This document shows, one piece after another, positions 1 through 6,758 of a DNA stretch of 54,184 nt; position 1 is the stretch's first letter, and every line of letters begins with the position of its first letter. The translations under genes were made by a program, and so were the position numbers. The notes below the pieces were generated by a model. The model was given only the letters and a program-made list of their open reading frames with translations. It was not told where the DNA came from and did not search any database. This DNA comes from an uncultured Oscillibacter sp. (GTDB taxonomy: Bacteria; Bacillota; Clostridia; Oscillospirales; Oscillospiraceae). The stretch spans positions 1-54,184 of the forward strand of contig CAAGJQ010000118.1 of NCBI GenBank assembly GCA_900770295.1, given 5' to 3'.

Positions 1-294
1 GGGCAGCTCGGCGCCGGCGAGGTATGTAATGCCCTCCTGCTTCAGGCTGATGCCGGGGGAGGAGGAAGAGGTCATGGCCCGCATGCCGGAGCCGGCGGCG
101 CCGTAGACCATGTTGATGGCGGCGACCTCGGACTCGGACTGGACGAACACACCGCCGTGCTCGGGCAGGTGTACGGACATATACTCGGGGACCTCGCTCT
201 GCGGGGTGATGGGATAACCGAAGAAGCAGTCACAACCGGCACGGATGGCCGCTTCCGCGATGGCTTCATTGCCTTTCCAAAGTTCCTTTTGCAC
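1..294 (-). CDS. 2-oxoacid:ferredoxin oxidoreductase alpha subunit, N-terminal part (cut by window edge)
   Basis: Partial gene: about 98 N-terminal residues are visible and the frame runs off position 1. It begins VQKELWKGNEAIAEAAIRAG and contains GYPITPQSE and a GMRAMTSSSSPG stretch, typical of the pyrimidine-binding alpha subunit of KorA/VorB-type enzymes. It is clearly paralogous to the complete alpha gene at 14231-15307. I place the start at the GTG ending at 294, because AGGAGG (303-308, minus strand) lies 9 bases upstream; an in-frame TTG at 300 would be only 3 bases away. It follows a ferredoxin subunit gene by 16 bases, so they are one operon; beta and gamma subunits are expected beyond the left edge. 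Family call is firm; the substrate (branched-chain, aryl or 2-oxoglutarate type) is not readable. Confidence 0.88.
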   Translation of the reverse strand, partial: MQKELWKGNEAIAEAAIRAGCDCFFGYPITPQSEVPEYMSVHLPEHGGVFVQSESEVAAINMVYGAAGSGMRAMTSSSSPGISLKQEGITYLAGAELP

Positions 295-310
295 GATCAA
301 TGACCTCCTT

Positions 311-523
311 TCAGAATTTCTCCACGGTGATGATGGAGTCGGGGCAGATCTTGGCGCAGCTGGCGCAGGCAATGCACTGGGTGATGTCTGTGACGGTCGC
401 GGGGTGATAGCCCTTGCGGTTGATGACGGCTTTGTCAATGGCGACGATATGCTTGGGACACACGGTGGTGCACAGCTCGCACCCTTTGCAGCGGTCGGAA
501 TTGAATGTTACCTTGGCAGTCAT
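311..523 (-). CDS. 2-oxoacid:ferredoxin oxidoreductase delta subunit (2x[4Fe-4S] ferredoxin)
   Basis: A 70-residue bacterial-type ferredoxin with two full CxxCxxCxxxC clusters (CKGCELCTTVC and CIACASCAKIC, the latter followed by PDS). This is the usual electron-carrying delta subunit of a multi-subunit 2-oxoacid oxidoreductase; it passes electrons from the TPP/FeS core to free ferredoxin in the cytoplasm. It sits directly before the alpha subunit and after the P-loop protein on the same strand. Compared with the second delta subunit in this window (15320-15520) it has the same length class and cluster spacing but a different linker, so the two operons encode distinct enzymes. Confidence 0.9.
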   Translation of the reverse strand: MTAKVTFNSDRCKGCELCTTVCPKHIVAIDKAVINRKGYHPATVTDITQCIACASCAKICPDSIITVEKF

Positions 524-556
524 AATAATGTGGTCCTCCTTCCCAGCAGGCTGTGG

Positions 557-1237
557 TCATTCCCACGGCTTTTTCATTTTAATTGTAATTGGAAACACAG
601 GTTCCGCCAGATCAGACAGTGTATCGACAAAACGCTCCTCCGCCACGTGGCAGAGGACCGGAATGTCCGTTTCTCCGGAGACCGCGGACGCCAGCGCGGC
701 GCCCCTGCGGATCTCGTCCGCCGTGGTCTCCCCACACAGATGGGTGTTGTTGACGATGCCCGTGCACCGCAATCCCGTGGTGGCCTCGATCCCCCGCAGG
801 TAGGCGATGGCGCTCTCCGGCGTGCGGACCTCCGGGCGGTTGGCGTTGAGCACGTAGATCAGCTGGTAGTCCTCCTGGACGATCTTGGGCTGGAACCGGG
901 CCAGGACCCTGGCGCCCACCGGGTCACCGCCGATATCCAGAATGCCCCGCACGTCCCGGTTTTCCAGGATCGTCAGAAGCTCGGCCGGCAGGGCGGGCAC
1001 ATCCGCGTCGGAGCAGGCCTGAGAGGAGGAGATGAGCCGGATACCGGCCGCCTCCAGCATGGGCCTGCGCTCCCGGGAGCGGAAGTAGGGATTCACGATA
1101 TCCAGGTCCGCCAGCATGACGTTTTCCCCTTCCGCCGCCATCGCCAGCGCCAGGTTCACGGCAAATTCCGTCTTGCCGGTGCCGTAGTGTCCGGTGATGA
1201 TGGAAACGCGGTGGGAGCAGAGTTCAATTGCTTTCAA
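557..1237 (-). CDS. P-loop ATPase encoded with an oxidoreductase operon
   Basis: About 226 residues with a Walker A motif near the N-terminus (GHYGTGKT, residues 16-23) and a MinD/CooC-like DLDIVNPYF segment after it, so a deviant P-loop NTPase of the SIMIBI class is likely. NVxNANRPE-like and NNTHL segments resemble the guanine/adenine recognition region of such proteins. It is the first gene of the oxidoreductase operon. The start is chosen as the TTG ending at 1237: GGAGGG at 1245-1250 is 7 bases upstream, whereas the longer reading from 1252 would put that Shine-Dalgarno inside the gene. Role unknown; a maturation, metal-insertion or activation factor for the downstream enzyme is my inference from position. 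Confidence 0.75.
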   Translation of the reverse strand: MKAIELCSHRVSIITGHYGTGKTEFAVNLALAMAAEGENVMLADLDIVNPYFRSRERRPMLEAAGIRLISSSQACSDADVPALPAELLTILENRDVRGILDIGGDPVGARVLARFQPKIVQEDYQLIYVLNANRPEVRTPESAIAYLRGIEATTGLRCTGIVNNTHLCGETTADEIRRGAALASAVSGETDIPVLCHVAEERFVDTLSDLAEPVFPITIKMKKPWE

Positions 1238-1289
1238 ATGCGGTCCCTCCAACGATTGAAGTTCCTTGTTGTATTATTTCTTCATCTGT

Positions 1290-1308
1290 TGTATGATGTC
1301 ATTGTACA
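1290..1308. promoter_or_regulatory. Candidate GntR/FadR operator over the oxidoreductase promoter
   Basis: TGTATGATGTCATTGTACA is an imperfect palindrome (TGTA/TACA ends, 14 of 19 positions symmetric). It overlaps the -10 hexamer of the minus-strand promoter at 1301-1329 and lies between that operon and the divergent GntR gene. FCD-type GntR regulators commonly bind short TGT..ACA palindromes, so this is the best candidate for its site. The assignment is inference. Confidence 0.55.
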
Positions 1309-1329
1309 CGAAAAGAAGTGTGATGTCAA
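1301..1329 (-). promoter_or_regulatory. Sigma-A promoter of the left oxidoreductase operon
   Basis: On the minus strand TTGACA (1324-1329), a 17-base spacer, then TACAAT (1301-1306). It points to the P-loop ATPase start 64 bases downstream of the -10 box. This is close to consensus, so strong transcription when not repressed is expected. Confidence 0.75.
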
Positions 1330-1337
1330 GGTGCTTC

Positions 1338-1366
1338 TTGAGTTTTTCGGAAAAAGAGGTTATAGT
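1338..1366 (+). promoter_or_regulatory. Sigma-A promoter of the GntR regulator
   Basis: TTGAGT (1338-1343), 17-base spacer, TATAGT (1361-1366), followed 76 bases later by the GntR start at 1443. It diverges from, and does not overlap, the minus-strand promoter at 1301-1329. Confidence 0.7.
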
Positions 1367-1442
1367 AAAATCATATAAAGAGATTTGCGCATGAATATGT
1401 GTGCGATTTTGAAATTTCCGACGGATGGATGGAGGAAACCCT

Positions 1443-2126
1443 ATGTTGGACGGCAAAAAGACAAAATTGTCAGAGCAGACATCTGATCGCCTGTATGAGA
1501 TGATCGTGGACGAGCACCGCTACGAGCCCGGCAGCAAGCTGCCCAACGAAAATGAACTCAGCAGGGAGTTGCAGGTCAGCCGCACCACGCTGCGGGAGGC
1601 CATCTCCTTTCTGGTGGCCCAGGGGGTGCTGGAGATCCGCCGGGGCAAGGGCACCTTCGTGGCGGAGGAGCTGCCCGCGGCGGGGCTGGACCTGACCAGT
1701 CTGGCGGGCCTGCGGTCCCGGGTGCGGGCCAAGGACCTGTTTGAGATGCGGCTGATCTTCGAGCCGGCCACGGTGGCTCTGGCCTGCCAGCGGGGGACGG
1801 ACGAGGAGCTGCGCCAGATCCAGAAAAGGGCCGAGCGGGTGGAGCGGGCCGCTGCGGAGGGCGGAGACTGGCCCCTGGCGGACCAGGAGTTCCACTGGGC
1901 CATCATCAAGGCGTCCCACAACGAGTATATGCGGCGGCTGTACCCCATCATCAACAGCGCCGTCAATGAAATTATGCAGATCTCCCAGAACCGCCAGCAC
2001 ATGCAGGACATCGCCCTGAGTGACAACCGGCTGATCCTGGAATTTCTGCTGAAGCGGGACGAGGTGGGCGCCCGCCACGCCATGAGCATCCATATGAAGC
2101 ACCTGATCCATACATTGCAGGACTGA
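1443..2126 (+). CDS. GntR family regulator, FadR/FCD subfamily
   Basis: About 227 residues. The N-terminal ~75 residues are a winged helix (YEPGSKLPNENELSREL, SRTTLREAISFLVAQGVLE, RRGKGTFVAE), followed by an all-helical FCD ligand domain (FEMRLIFEPATVALAC, FHWAIIKASHNEYM, IHMKHLIHTLQD) with the His residues that usually hold a metal for carboxylate ligands. The start is the ATG at 1443, 7 bases after GGAGG at 1431-1435, rather than an in-frame codon at 1425. It is divergent from the oxidoreductase operon and probably represses it in response to an organic acid; the candidate operator is at 1290-1308. A strong terminator follows at 2152. Confidence 0.9.
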   Translation: MLDGKKTKLSEQTSDRLYEMIVDEHRYEPGSKLPNENELSRELQVSRTTLREAISFLVAQGVLEIRRGKGTFVAEELPAAGLDLTSLAGLRSRVRAKDLFEMRLIFEPATVALACQRGTDEELRQIQKRAERVERAAAEGGDWPLADQEFHWAIIKASHNEYMRRLYPIINSAVNEIMQISQNRQHMQDIALSDNRLILEFLLKRDEVGARHAMSIHMKHLIHTLQD

Positions 2127-2151
2127 CCCGGTCCGCGGCATGGAGAAGAGG

Positions 2152-2181
2152 GCGGGGAGTCCCCGGGGGCTCCCCGCTTTT
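2152..2181 (+). terminator. Rho-independent terminator after the GntR gene
   Basis: Stem GCGGGGAG / CTCCCCGC with a GC-rich loop, followed by TTTT. It lies 26 bases after the GntR stop. The remaining intergenic stretch to 2464 is AT-rich and holds the next promoter. Confidence 0.8.
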
Positions 2182-2380
2182 GCGTCCGCATTTCTTTAAC
2201 GGTTTCCTGACGGGATGGTTTCTTTTTTAACAAATTGAAATTGTATAAAATGCACAAAAACGAAACGATATAAACGTCTAAAATAGACAAAAAATATTTG
2301 AAAACAAAAAAATCCTTCTCTAAAATCAATAATTTTTCGCACCTTATTCACAAATTGTACACAAATTTGAATCTACCCTC

Positions 2381-2409
2381 TTAACAAAATCTGAACGAGA
2401 GTGTATAAT
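2381..2409 (+). promoter_or_regulatory. Sigma-A promoter of the unknown gene-cstA operon
   Basis: TTAACA (2381-2386), 17-base spacer, TATAAT (2404-2409), 56 bases before the start at 2465. The surrounding 2200-2400 region is unusually AT-rich compared with the flanking genes and may hold further control sites; I could not define one. Confidence 0.75.
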
Positions 2410-2464
2410 AGCAGACGATAAGTGAGGGTATGCGCTTTTTTAGAAGGAGAGGAGAATACTGCCC

Positions 2465-2983
2465 ATGGAAATGACCCGTCAGGAAAGACTGGAAAAGCTG
2501 CTGAACGCCTATTCCCACCACTATGATATCGCGCGGGATGTGACGGTGGACGGCGGCAGCTTCCCTGCAACGGCTTTCTTTTTCCTCCGCGATGAAAACT
2601 ATCTGATCAGCAAAAAGCATGTGCTCAGCGCCGTGGAGAATCACGAGTACGTCTACTTTTACCTGACGGAGCGTCTCACGGCCGTGGACCTGCAAAAGCA
2701 GATCGACCTGTCCATGAGAGCGGGCATGAGCAACATCAAGCCCAGCAAGGAGCACATGTCCTCCTTTGTGACGCTGGTGATCCTGGCGGACACCATCGAT
2801 CCCGAGGCCAAAGCGCTCATCAAAAAGACCAAGATGCGCAAAAACTTTCGGCTGGCACTCCATGGCTGGATGGAGTATCACATAGCAGCAATGGAAATCT
2901 CGACACACAGCTTCCTTTCCAATCCAGCCGGCAAGGAAGCGCGCAAGCTCCTCGAGGGAAATTTCCCCTCTGAGGAAAAATAA
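2465..2983 (+). CDS. Unknown protein encoded just before cstA
   Basis: 172 residues, soluble, charged, with no signal peptide or membrane segment. I do not recognise a named domain. Notable features are an aromatic segment (HEYVYFYLTERLT), a MRAGMSNIKPSKEHMSSFVTLVILAD segment in the middle and a basic KALIKKTKMRKNFRLALHGW stretch, which could contact nucleic acid or membrane. It is read from a near-consensus promoter, has the Shine-Dalgarno AGGAGAGGAG, and ends 17 bases before cstA, so the two are an operon. A regulatory or accessory role for the transporter is inference only. Confidence 0.7.
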   Translation: MEMTRQERLEKLLNAYSHHYDIARDVTVDGGSFPATAFFFLRDENYLISKKHVLSAVENHEYVYFYLTERLTAVDLQKQIDLSMRAGMSNIKPSKEHMSSFVTLVILADTIDPEAKALIKKTKMRKNFRLALHGWMEYHIAAMEISTHSFLSNPAGKEARKLLEGNFPSEEK

Positions 2984-3000
2984 GAAGGGAGAGTATATCA

Positions 3001-4719
3001 ATGAACGGTCTAGTACTTCTGATCATTGGCGTTGCTCTGCTGGTCTGCGGTTATATTTTCTATGGCCGCTGGCTGTGCAAGCAGTGGGGCGTCGGTGAGA
3101 ACAACGAAGAGACCCCCGCCCATACCATGGAAGATGGTATCGACTATGTCCCCGCTCCGGCCCCCGTTCTGATGGGCCACCACTTCTCCTCCATCGCCGG
3201 CGCCGGCCCCATCACCGGCCCCATCAGCGCTGCTGGCCTGGGCTTCGGCTGGCTGGCCTGCACCCTGTGGATCGTCATCGGCGGTATCTTCTTCGGCGGC
3301 GTCCATGACTTCGGCGCCCTGTTCGCGTCCGTCCGTCACGGCGGCCGCTCCATCGGTGAGATCATCGCCGACACCATGGGCACCCGCGCCAAGCGGCTGT
3401 TCATCATCTTCGCCTACCTGACCCTGATCCTGGTCGTGGCCGCTTTCGCCTCCATCGTGGCCGGCACCTTCGGTGCCACCTATGTGGACGGCGTTCTGGA
3501 CAAGGCCGCTTCCCTGAGCCAGGCCCGCGTCGCCATGGTGTCCATCCTGTTCATCGTCATCGCCATCATCTTCGGCTTCTGCGTCTATCGCCGCAACGCT
3601 CCCATGACCGTTGCCTCCGTGGTGGGCGTCATTGGCATCGTGGCCATCATCGCCATCGGCATGAACTTCCATCCCATCTATCTGTCCTCCAGCACCTGGA
3701 TGTACATCGTCGGCATTTACATCATCATCGCCTCCGTCACGCCTGTGTGGATCCTGCTGCAGCCCCGTGACTATCTGTCCTCCTTCCTGCTGTACGCCAT
3801 GCTGGCTCTGGCTGTGATCGCCGTTGTGATCGCGCATCCCTCCATGGACAGCATGCCCGTGCTGCAGTCCGCCGAGTGCACCACTCCCGTGTTCCCCGTC
3901 CTGTTCACCACCATCGCCTGCGGCGCTATCTCCGGTTTCCACTCCCTGGTCTCCTCCGGTACCACCGCCAAGCAGCTGGACAAGGAGAAGGACGCGAAGC
4001 CCATCGCTTACGGCGGCATGCTGCTGGAGTGCGTCCTGGCTATCCTGACCCTGTGCGCTGTTGCCTATGCTTACAGCTGGAACGCTGCCAACCCCGACAT
4101 GGCCCTGAAGGGCGCCACCGCTATCTTCGGCGGCGGCATCGCCGGCATGATCGATCCCAGCCACGGCGCTGCTTACAGCATCCTGTACACCCTGCTGGTT
4201 CTGACCTACTCCGCCTTCTGCCTGACCTCTCTGGACACCGCCACCCGTCTGGCCCGTTTCATGTTCCAGGAGTTCTGGCTGGACGGCTCCAAGGGTGAGA
4301 CTCCCGAGAACGTCACCGGCTACAAGAAGGTCCTGACCAATCCTCTGGTCGCCACCCTCATCACCGTGGTTCTGGGCATTGCCCTGGGCATGAACGGCTA
4401 CGGCAAGATCTGGGCTCTGTTTGGCTCCGCCAACCAGCTGCTGGCCGCTCTGGGCCTGCTGGCTGTCGCTACCTGGCTGGGCAACATCGGCAAGAACAAC
4501 AAGATGTTCCTGTTCCCCATGGTCTTCATGCTGATCGTCACCATCAGCTCTCTGATCATCAACACCAAGACTCAGATCGGTGTGATCTCCGCTGGCGGCG
4601 CCGACTGGGGTCCCTATGTTCAGGCTATCCTGGGCGTCCTGCTGGTGATCCTGGCCATCGTCCTGGCTGTCGAGGGCGTCACTACCCTCAGCAAGCAGAA
4701 GAAGGCTGCTGCGAAGTAA
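3001..4719 (+). CDS. cstA: CstA family carbon starvation transporter
   Basis: 572 residues, highly hydrophobic with about 15 or more membrane segments. The N-terminal block (CGYIFYGRWL, AHTMEDGIDYVPAPAPVLMGHHFSSIAGAGPITGP given here in part as GHHFSSIAGAGPI) and GVHDFGALFASVRHGGRSIG are hallmark sequences of the CstA family, as are SGFHSLVSSGTTAKQL and GSANQLLAALGLL. Members import pyruvate or peptides across the cytoplasmic membrane under carbon limitation. Codon use is strongly biased (C-ending codons), suggesting high expression. It is the second gene after an unknown protein at 2465 and is followed by a strong terminator at 4772. Confidence 0.95.
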   Translation: MNGLVLLIIGVALLVCGYIFYGRWLCKQWGVGENNEETPAHTMEDGIDYVPAPAPVLMGHHFSSIAGAGPITGPISAAGLGFGWLACTLWIVIGGIFFGGVHDFGALFASVRHGGRSIGEIIADTMGTRAKRLFIIFAYLTLILVVAAFASIVAGTFGATYVDGVLDKAASLSQARVAMVSILFIVIAIIFGFCVYRRNAPMTVASVVGVIGIVAIIAIGMNFHPIYLSSSTWMYIVGIYIIIASVTPVWILLQPRDYLSSFLLYAMLALAVIAVVIAHPSMDSMPVLQSAECTTPVFPVLFTTIACGAISGFHSLVSSGTTAKQLDKEKDAKPIAYGGMLLECVLAILTLCAVAYAYSWNAANPDMALKGATAIFGGGIAGMIDPSHGAAYSILYTLLVLTYSAFCLTSLDTATRLARFMFQEFWLDGSKGETPENVTGYKKVLTNPLVATLITVVLGIALGMNGYGKIWALFGSANQLLAALGLLAVATWLGNIGKNNKMFLFPMVFMLIVTISSLIINTKTQIGVISAGGADWGPYVQAILGVLLVILAIVLAVEGVTTLSKQKKAAAK

Positions 4720-4744
4720 GCTGTCTGCTTCCAAACAAGGTGAG

Positions 4745-4890
4745 ACGGAGTTTTGCCAGTCTCCGTTGAAGAAAAAGGACTGCCGTGAAAACGGCAGTCC
4801 TTTTTTCAGCCTGTCAAAGAGAACCGCGCCGGTGGCGAGGTTCTTTGACAGGCTGAGCAGTACCGCCTGCATGACGCAGGCGGTACTGCT
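4745..4890. terminator. Convergent terminator region with three hairpins
   Basis: Between cstA (+) and a crotonase (-). The central hairpin, 4772-4806, has AAGGACTGCCGT paired with ACGGCAGTCC, loop GAAA, and runs of A before and T after, so it works in both directions. A smaller ACGGAG/CTCCGT hairpin precedes it (4745-4766). Two further inverted repeats follow: GCCTGTCAAAG...CTTTGACAGGC (about 4809-4856) and CAGTACCGCCTGC / GCAGGCGGTACTG (4858-4890) with CTTTT after it. Confidence 0.8.
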
Positions 4891-4939
4891 TTTGGAATGA
4901 GGAGAGTTTATGGCACGCGAATGCGAGAGAGAAAACCGG

Positions 4940-5734
4940 TCAGGTCCCCGTGAATTCGGGATCCCGCTTTTCGATGAAGGCGTTGACGGCCTCTTCAAAG
5001 TCGTGGGTGCGTCCGCAGTCCCACATGGCGTCGGCCTCCATGAAAGCCAGCTTGGGCAGGTCGGCGTAGATCGTGTTGAGGAGGTTCAGCTTGATGCGCT
5101 TGATGGCGTAGGTCGGCATGGCGGCCAGCCGCTTGGCCAGCGCGTAGGTCACGGCTTCCAGCTGATCGTCCTCGGCCAGATATGCAATGCCCAGGTCCGC
5201 CGCCTCTTTTCCGGACATCCGTTCGCCCAGCATGATCATCTGGGTCATTTTGGAAGCACCCACCAGCTTATACAGGTTGTAGATGCTGCCGGTATCGCCG
5301 GACAGGCCCATGTTTACAAAGCTCATCACGATCTTGCTCCGCTGGGTCATGACCCGGAAATCGCAGGCCACCGCCAGACTGGCTCCCGCGCCGGCCGCGG
5401 CGCCGTTGATCATGGCGATGATGGGCTTTCCGCAGCGGCGGATCGCATAACCCAGCATGCCGTCATTGATGATGTTGGTTTTGGGCATATAGGTCTGCTC
5501 TTCGATCTGCCGCTTCATCCGGTAGATGTCTCCGCCGGCGGAAAAGTGCTTTCCCTTGCCGGTGATGACGATGCAGCCCACATCCGTGTCCTCGTCCAGC
5601 GCGTCCAGCACCTCCCGCAGCTCAATGTTGGTGACGGGGGTATACGCGTTGGCGAATTCCGGACGGTTGAAGGTGACCGTCGCGATGCGGTCCTGCACAT
5701 CGACGAGGATCGTCGTATATTCCTTGTGCTTCAT
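4940..5734 (-). CDS. Enoyl-CoA hydratase/isomerase (crotonase) family protein
   Basis: 264 residues, normal crotonase length. The oxyanion-hole segments are present: SAGGDI (residues 65-70) and NGAAAGAGASLA (110-121). The position of the usual first catalytic Glu reads Asn141 in FVNMGL, while SGDTGS (145-150) puts an Asp where PaaG-type isomerases have their acid. That favours an isomerase or another crotonase reaction over simple hydration. It acts on acyl-CoA thioesters in the cytoplasm. It is the last gene of the long minus-strand operon, 16 bases after the FabK-like gene. Confidence 0.88.
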   Translation of the reverse strand: MKHKEYTTILVDVQDRIATVTFNRPEFANAYTPVTNIELREVLDALDEDTDVGCIVITGKGKHFSAGGDIYRMKRQIEEQTYMPKTNIINDGMLGYAIRRCGKPIIAMINGAAAGAGASLAVACDFRVMTQRSKIVMSFVNMGLSGDTGSIYNLYKLVGASKMTQMIMLGERMSGKEAADLGIAYLAEDDQLEAVTYALAKRLAAMPTYAIKRIKLNLLNTIYADLPKLAFMEADAMWDCGRTHDFEEAVNAFIEKRDPEFTGT

Positions 5735-5750
5735 CCCGGATCCCCCACTT

Positions 5751-6689
5751 TCACAGCAGAGAGGGCGCCTTGCGCAGGTAGGCTTCGCATTCTGCCATCA
5801 GGCCGTCGATGATGTCCTTGGCGGGCTCGATCTTCTTCAGCTTCGCGCAGATGATGCCGGCAGCCAGAGAACCCATCTCCAGATCTCCGTCCATCACGCC
5901 GCGGCGGTACGCGCCGGCCGCGAGCTTGGCGAGCTCCTCGTCGGATTCGCCGCTGAGCTCCATGTCGATGTATTTCTTGGAAAAGCCGTTTTTCAGCACG
6001 CGGTCGCCGTTGCCGCGGGTCCAGTCCACAACGGTGGTGGCGTCATCGCCGGCCTGCAGCAGGAGCTGCTTGTAGGTCTCGTGGACCGGGCTCTCCTCGG
6101 ACACCAGGAAACGGGTGCCCAGCTGGACGCCGTCGGCGCCCATCAGAAGCGCCGCCGCGATGGCTCTGCCGGTTCCCATGCCGCCGGCCACCAGAACGGG
6201 GCAATTGACTTCGCCGAGAATGATCTGCATCAGGCACAGCGTGGTGGAGTAGCCCACGTGGCCGCCGGCCTCCAGACCCTCGATCACGACGCCTGCGGCG
6301 CCCATCTCATCCATGCGCTTGGCCAGCTTCAGGCTGGGGACGATGGGGAAAAAGGGGATTCCGGCCTTCTGGAGGGGCTCAATGCAGGGGCGGGGATCGC
6401 CGCCGCCGATGGCGATCAGGGCGGGCTTGGCCTCAATGGCGATCTCCAGCAGCTCGTCGCGGTTGGGGGACTGGCGGTTCAGATTGATGCCGAAGGGCTT
6501 GTCGGTCAGGCTGCGGGTCTTTTCGATCTCGGCGCGCAGGATCTCGCCGGGCATATCACCGGAGCCGATCATTCCCAGGCCGCCGGCGTTGGAGACAGCG
6601 GCCGGCAGACGGCCGGTGCCCACGCGGGCCATGCCGCCGCAGATAATGGGATATTCAATGCCAAGCAATTCGGTGATTCTTGTTTTCAT
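5751..6689 (-). CDS. FabK-like / nitronate monooxygenase family flavoprotein
   Basis: 312 residues forming a TIM-barrel FMN protein. MARVGTGRLPAAVSNAGGLG at the N-terminus, the histidine of GLEAGGHVG (His144), the phosphate-binding LVAGGMGTGRA and GVQLGTRFL are family hallmarks. Both FabK (NADH-dependent enoyl-ACP reductase II) and nitronate monooxygenases share this fold. Sitting between a transporter and a crotonase in an acyl-CoA operon, away from any fatty-acid synthesis genes, it may reduce an enoyl thioester in this pathway; that is inference. AAAGGA lies 8 bases before its ATG. Confidence 0.85.
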   Translation of the reverse strand: MKTRITELLGIEYPIICGGMARVGTGRLPAAVSNAGGLGMIGSGDMPGEILRAEIEKTRSLTDKPFGINLNRQSPNRDELLEIAIEAKPALIAIGGGDPRPCIEPLQKAGIPFFPIVPSLKLAKRMDEMGAAGVVIEGLEAGGHVGYSTTLCLMQIILGEVNCPVLVAGGMGTGRAIAAALLMGADGVQLGTRFLVSEESPVHETYKQLLLQAGDDATTVVDWTRGNGDRVLKNGFSKKYIDMELSGESDEELAKLAAGAYRRGVMDGDLEMGSLAAGIICAKLKKIEPAKDIIDGLMAECEAYLRKAPSLL

Positions 6690-6758
6690 AGTAAAAGTCC
6701 TTTCTTATTATGAGATGCATCATCTCACGGAATTCCTGATAAATGGCCGCGCTGGGCG

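Noticed and set aside
3010..4998. 662-codon open frame on the minus strand, opposite cstA, rich in Gly, Asp and Gln
   Set aside because: Mirror of cstA's biased codon use. No ribosome site, low-complexity composition, and cstA has clear family motifs.
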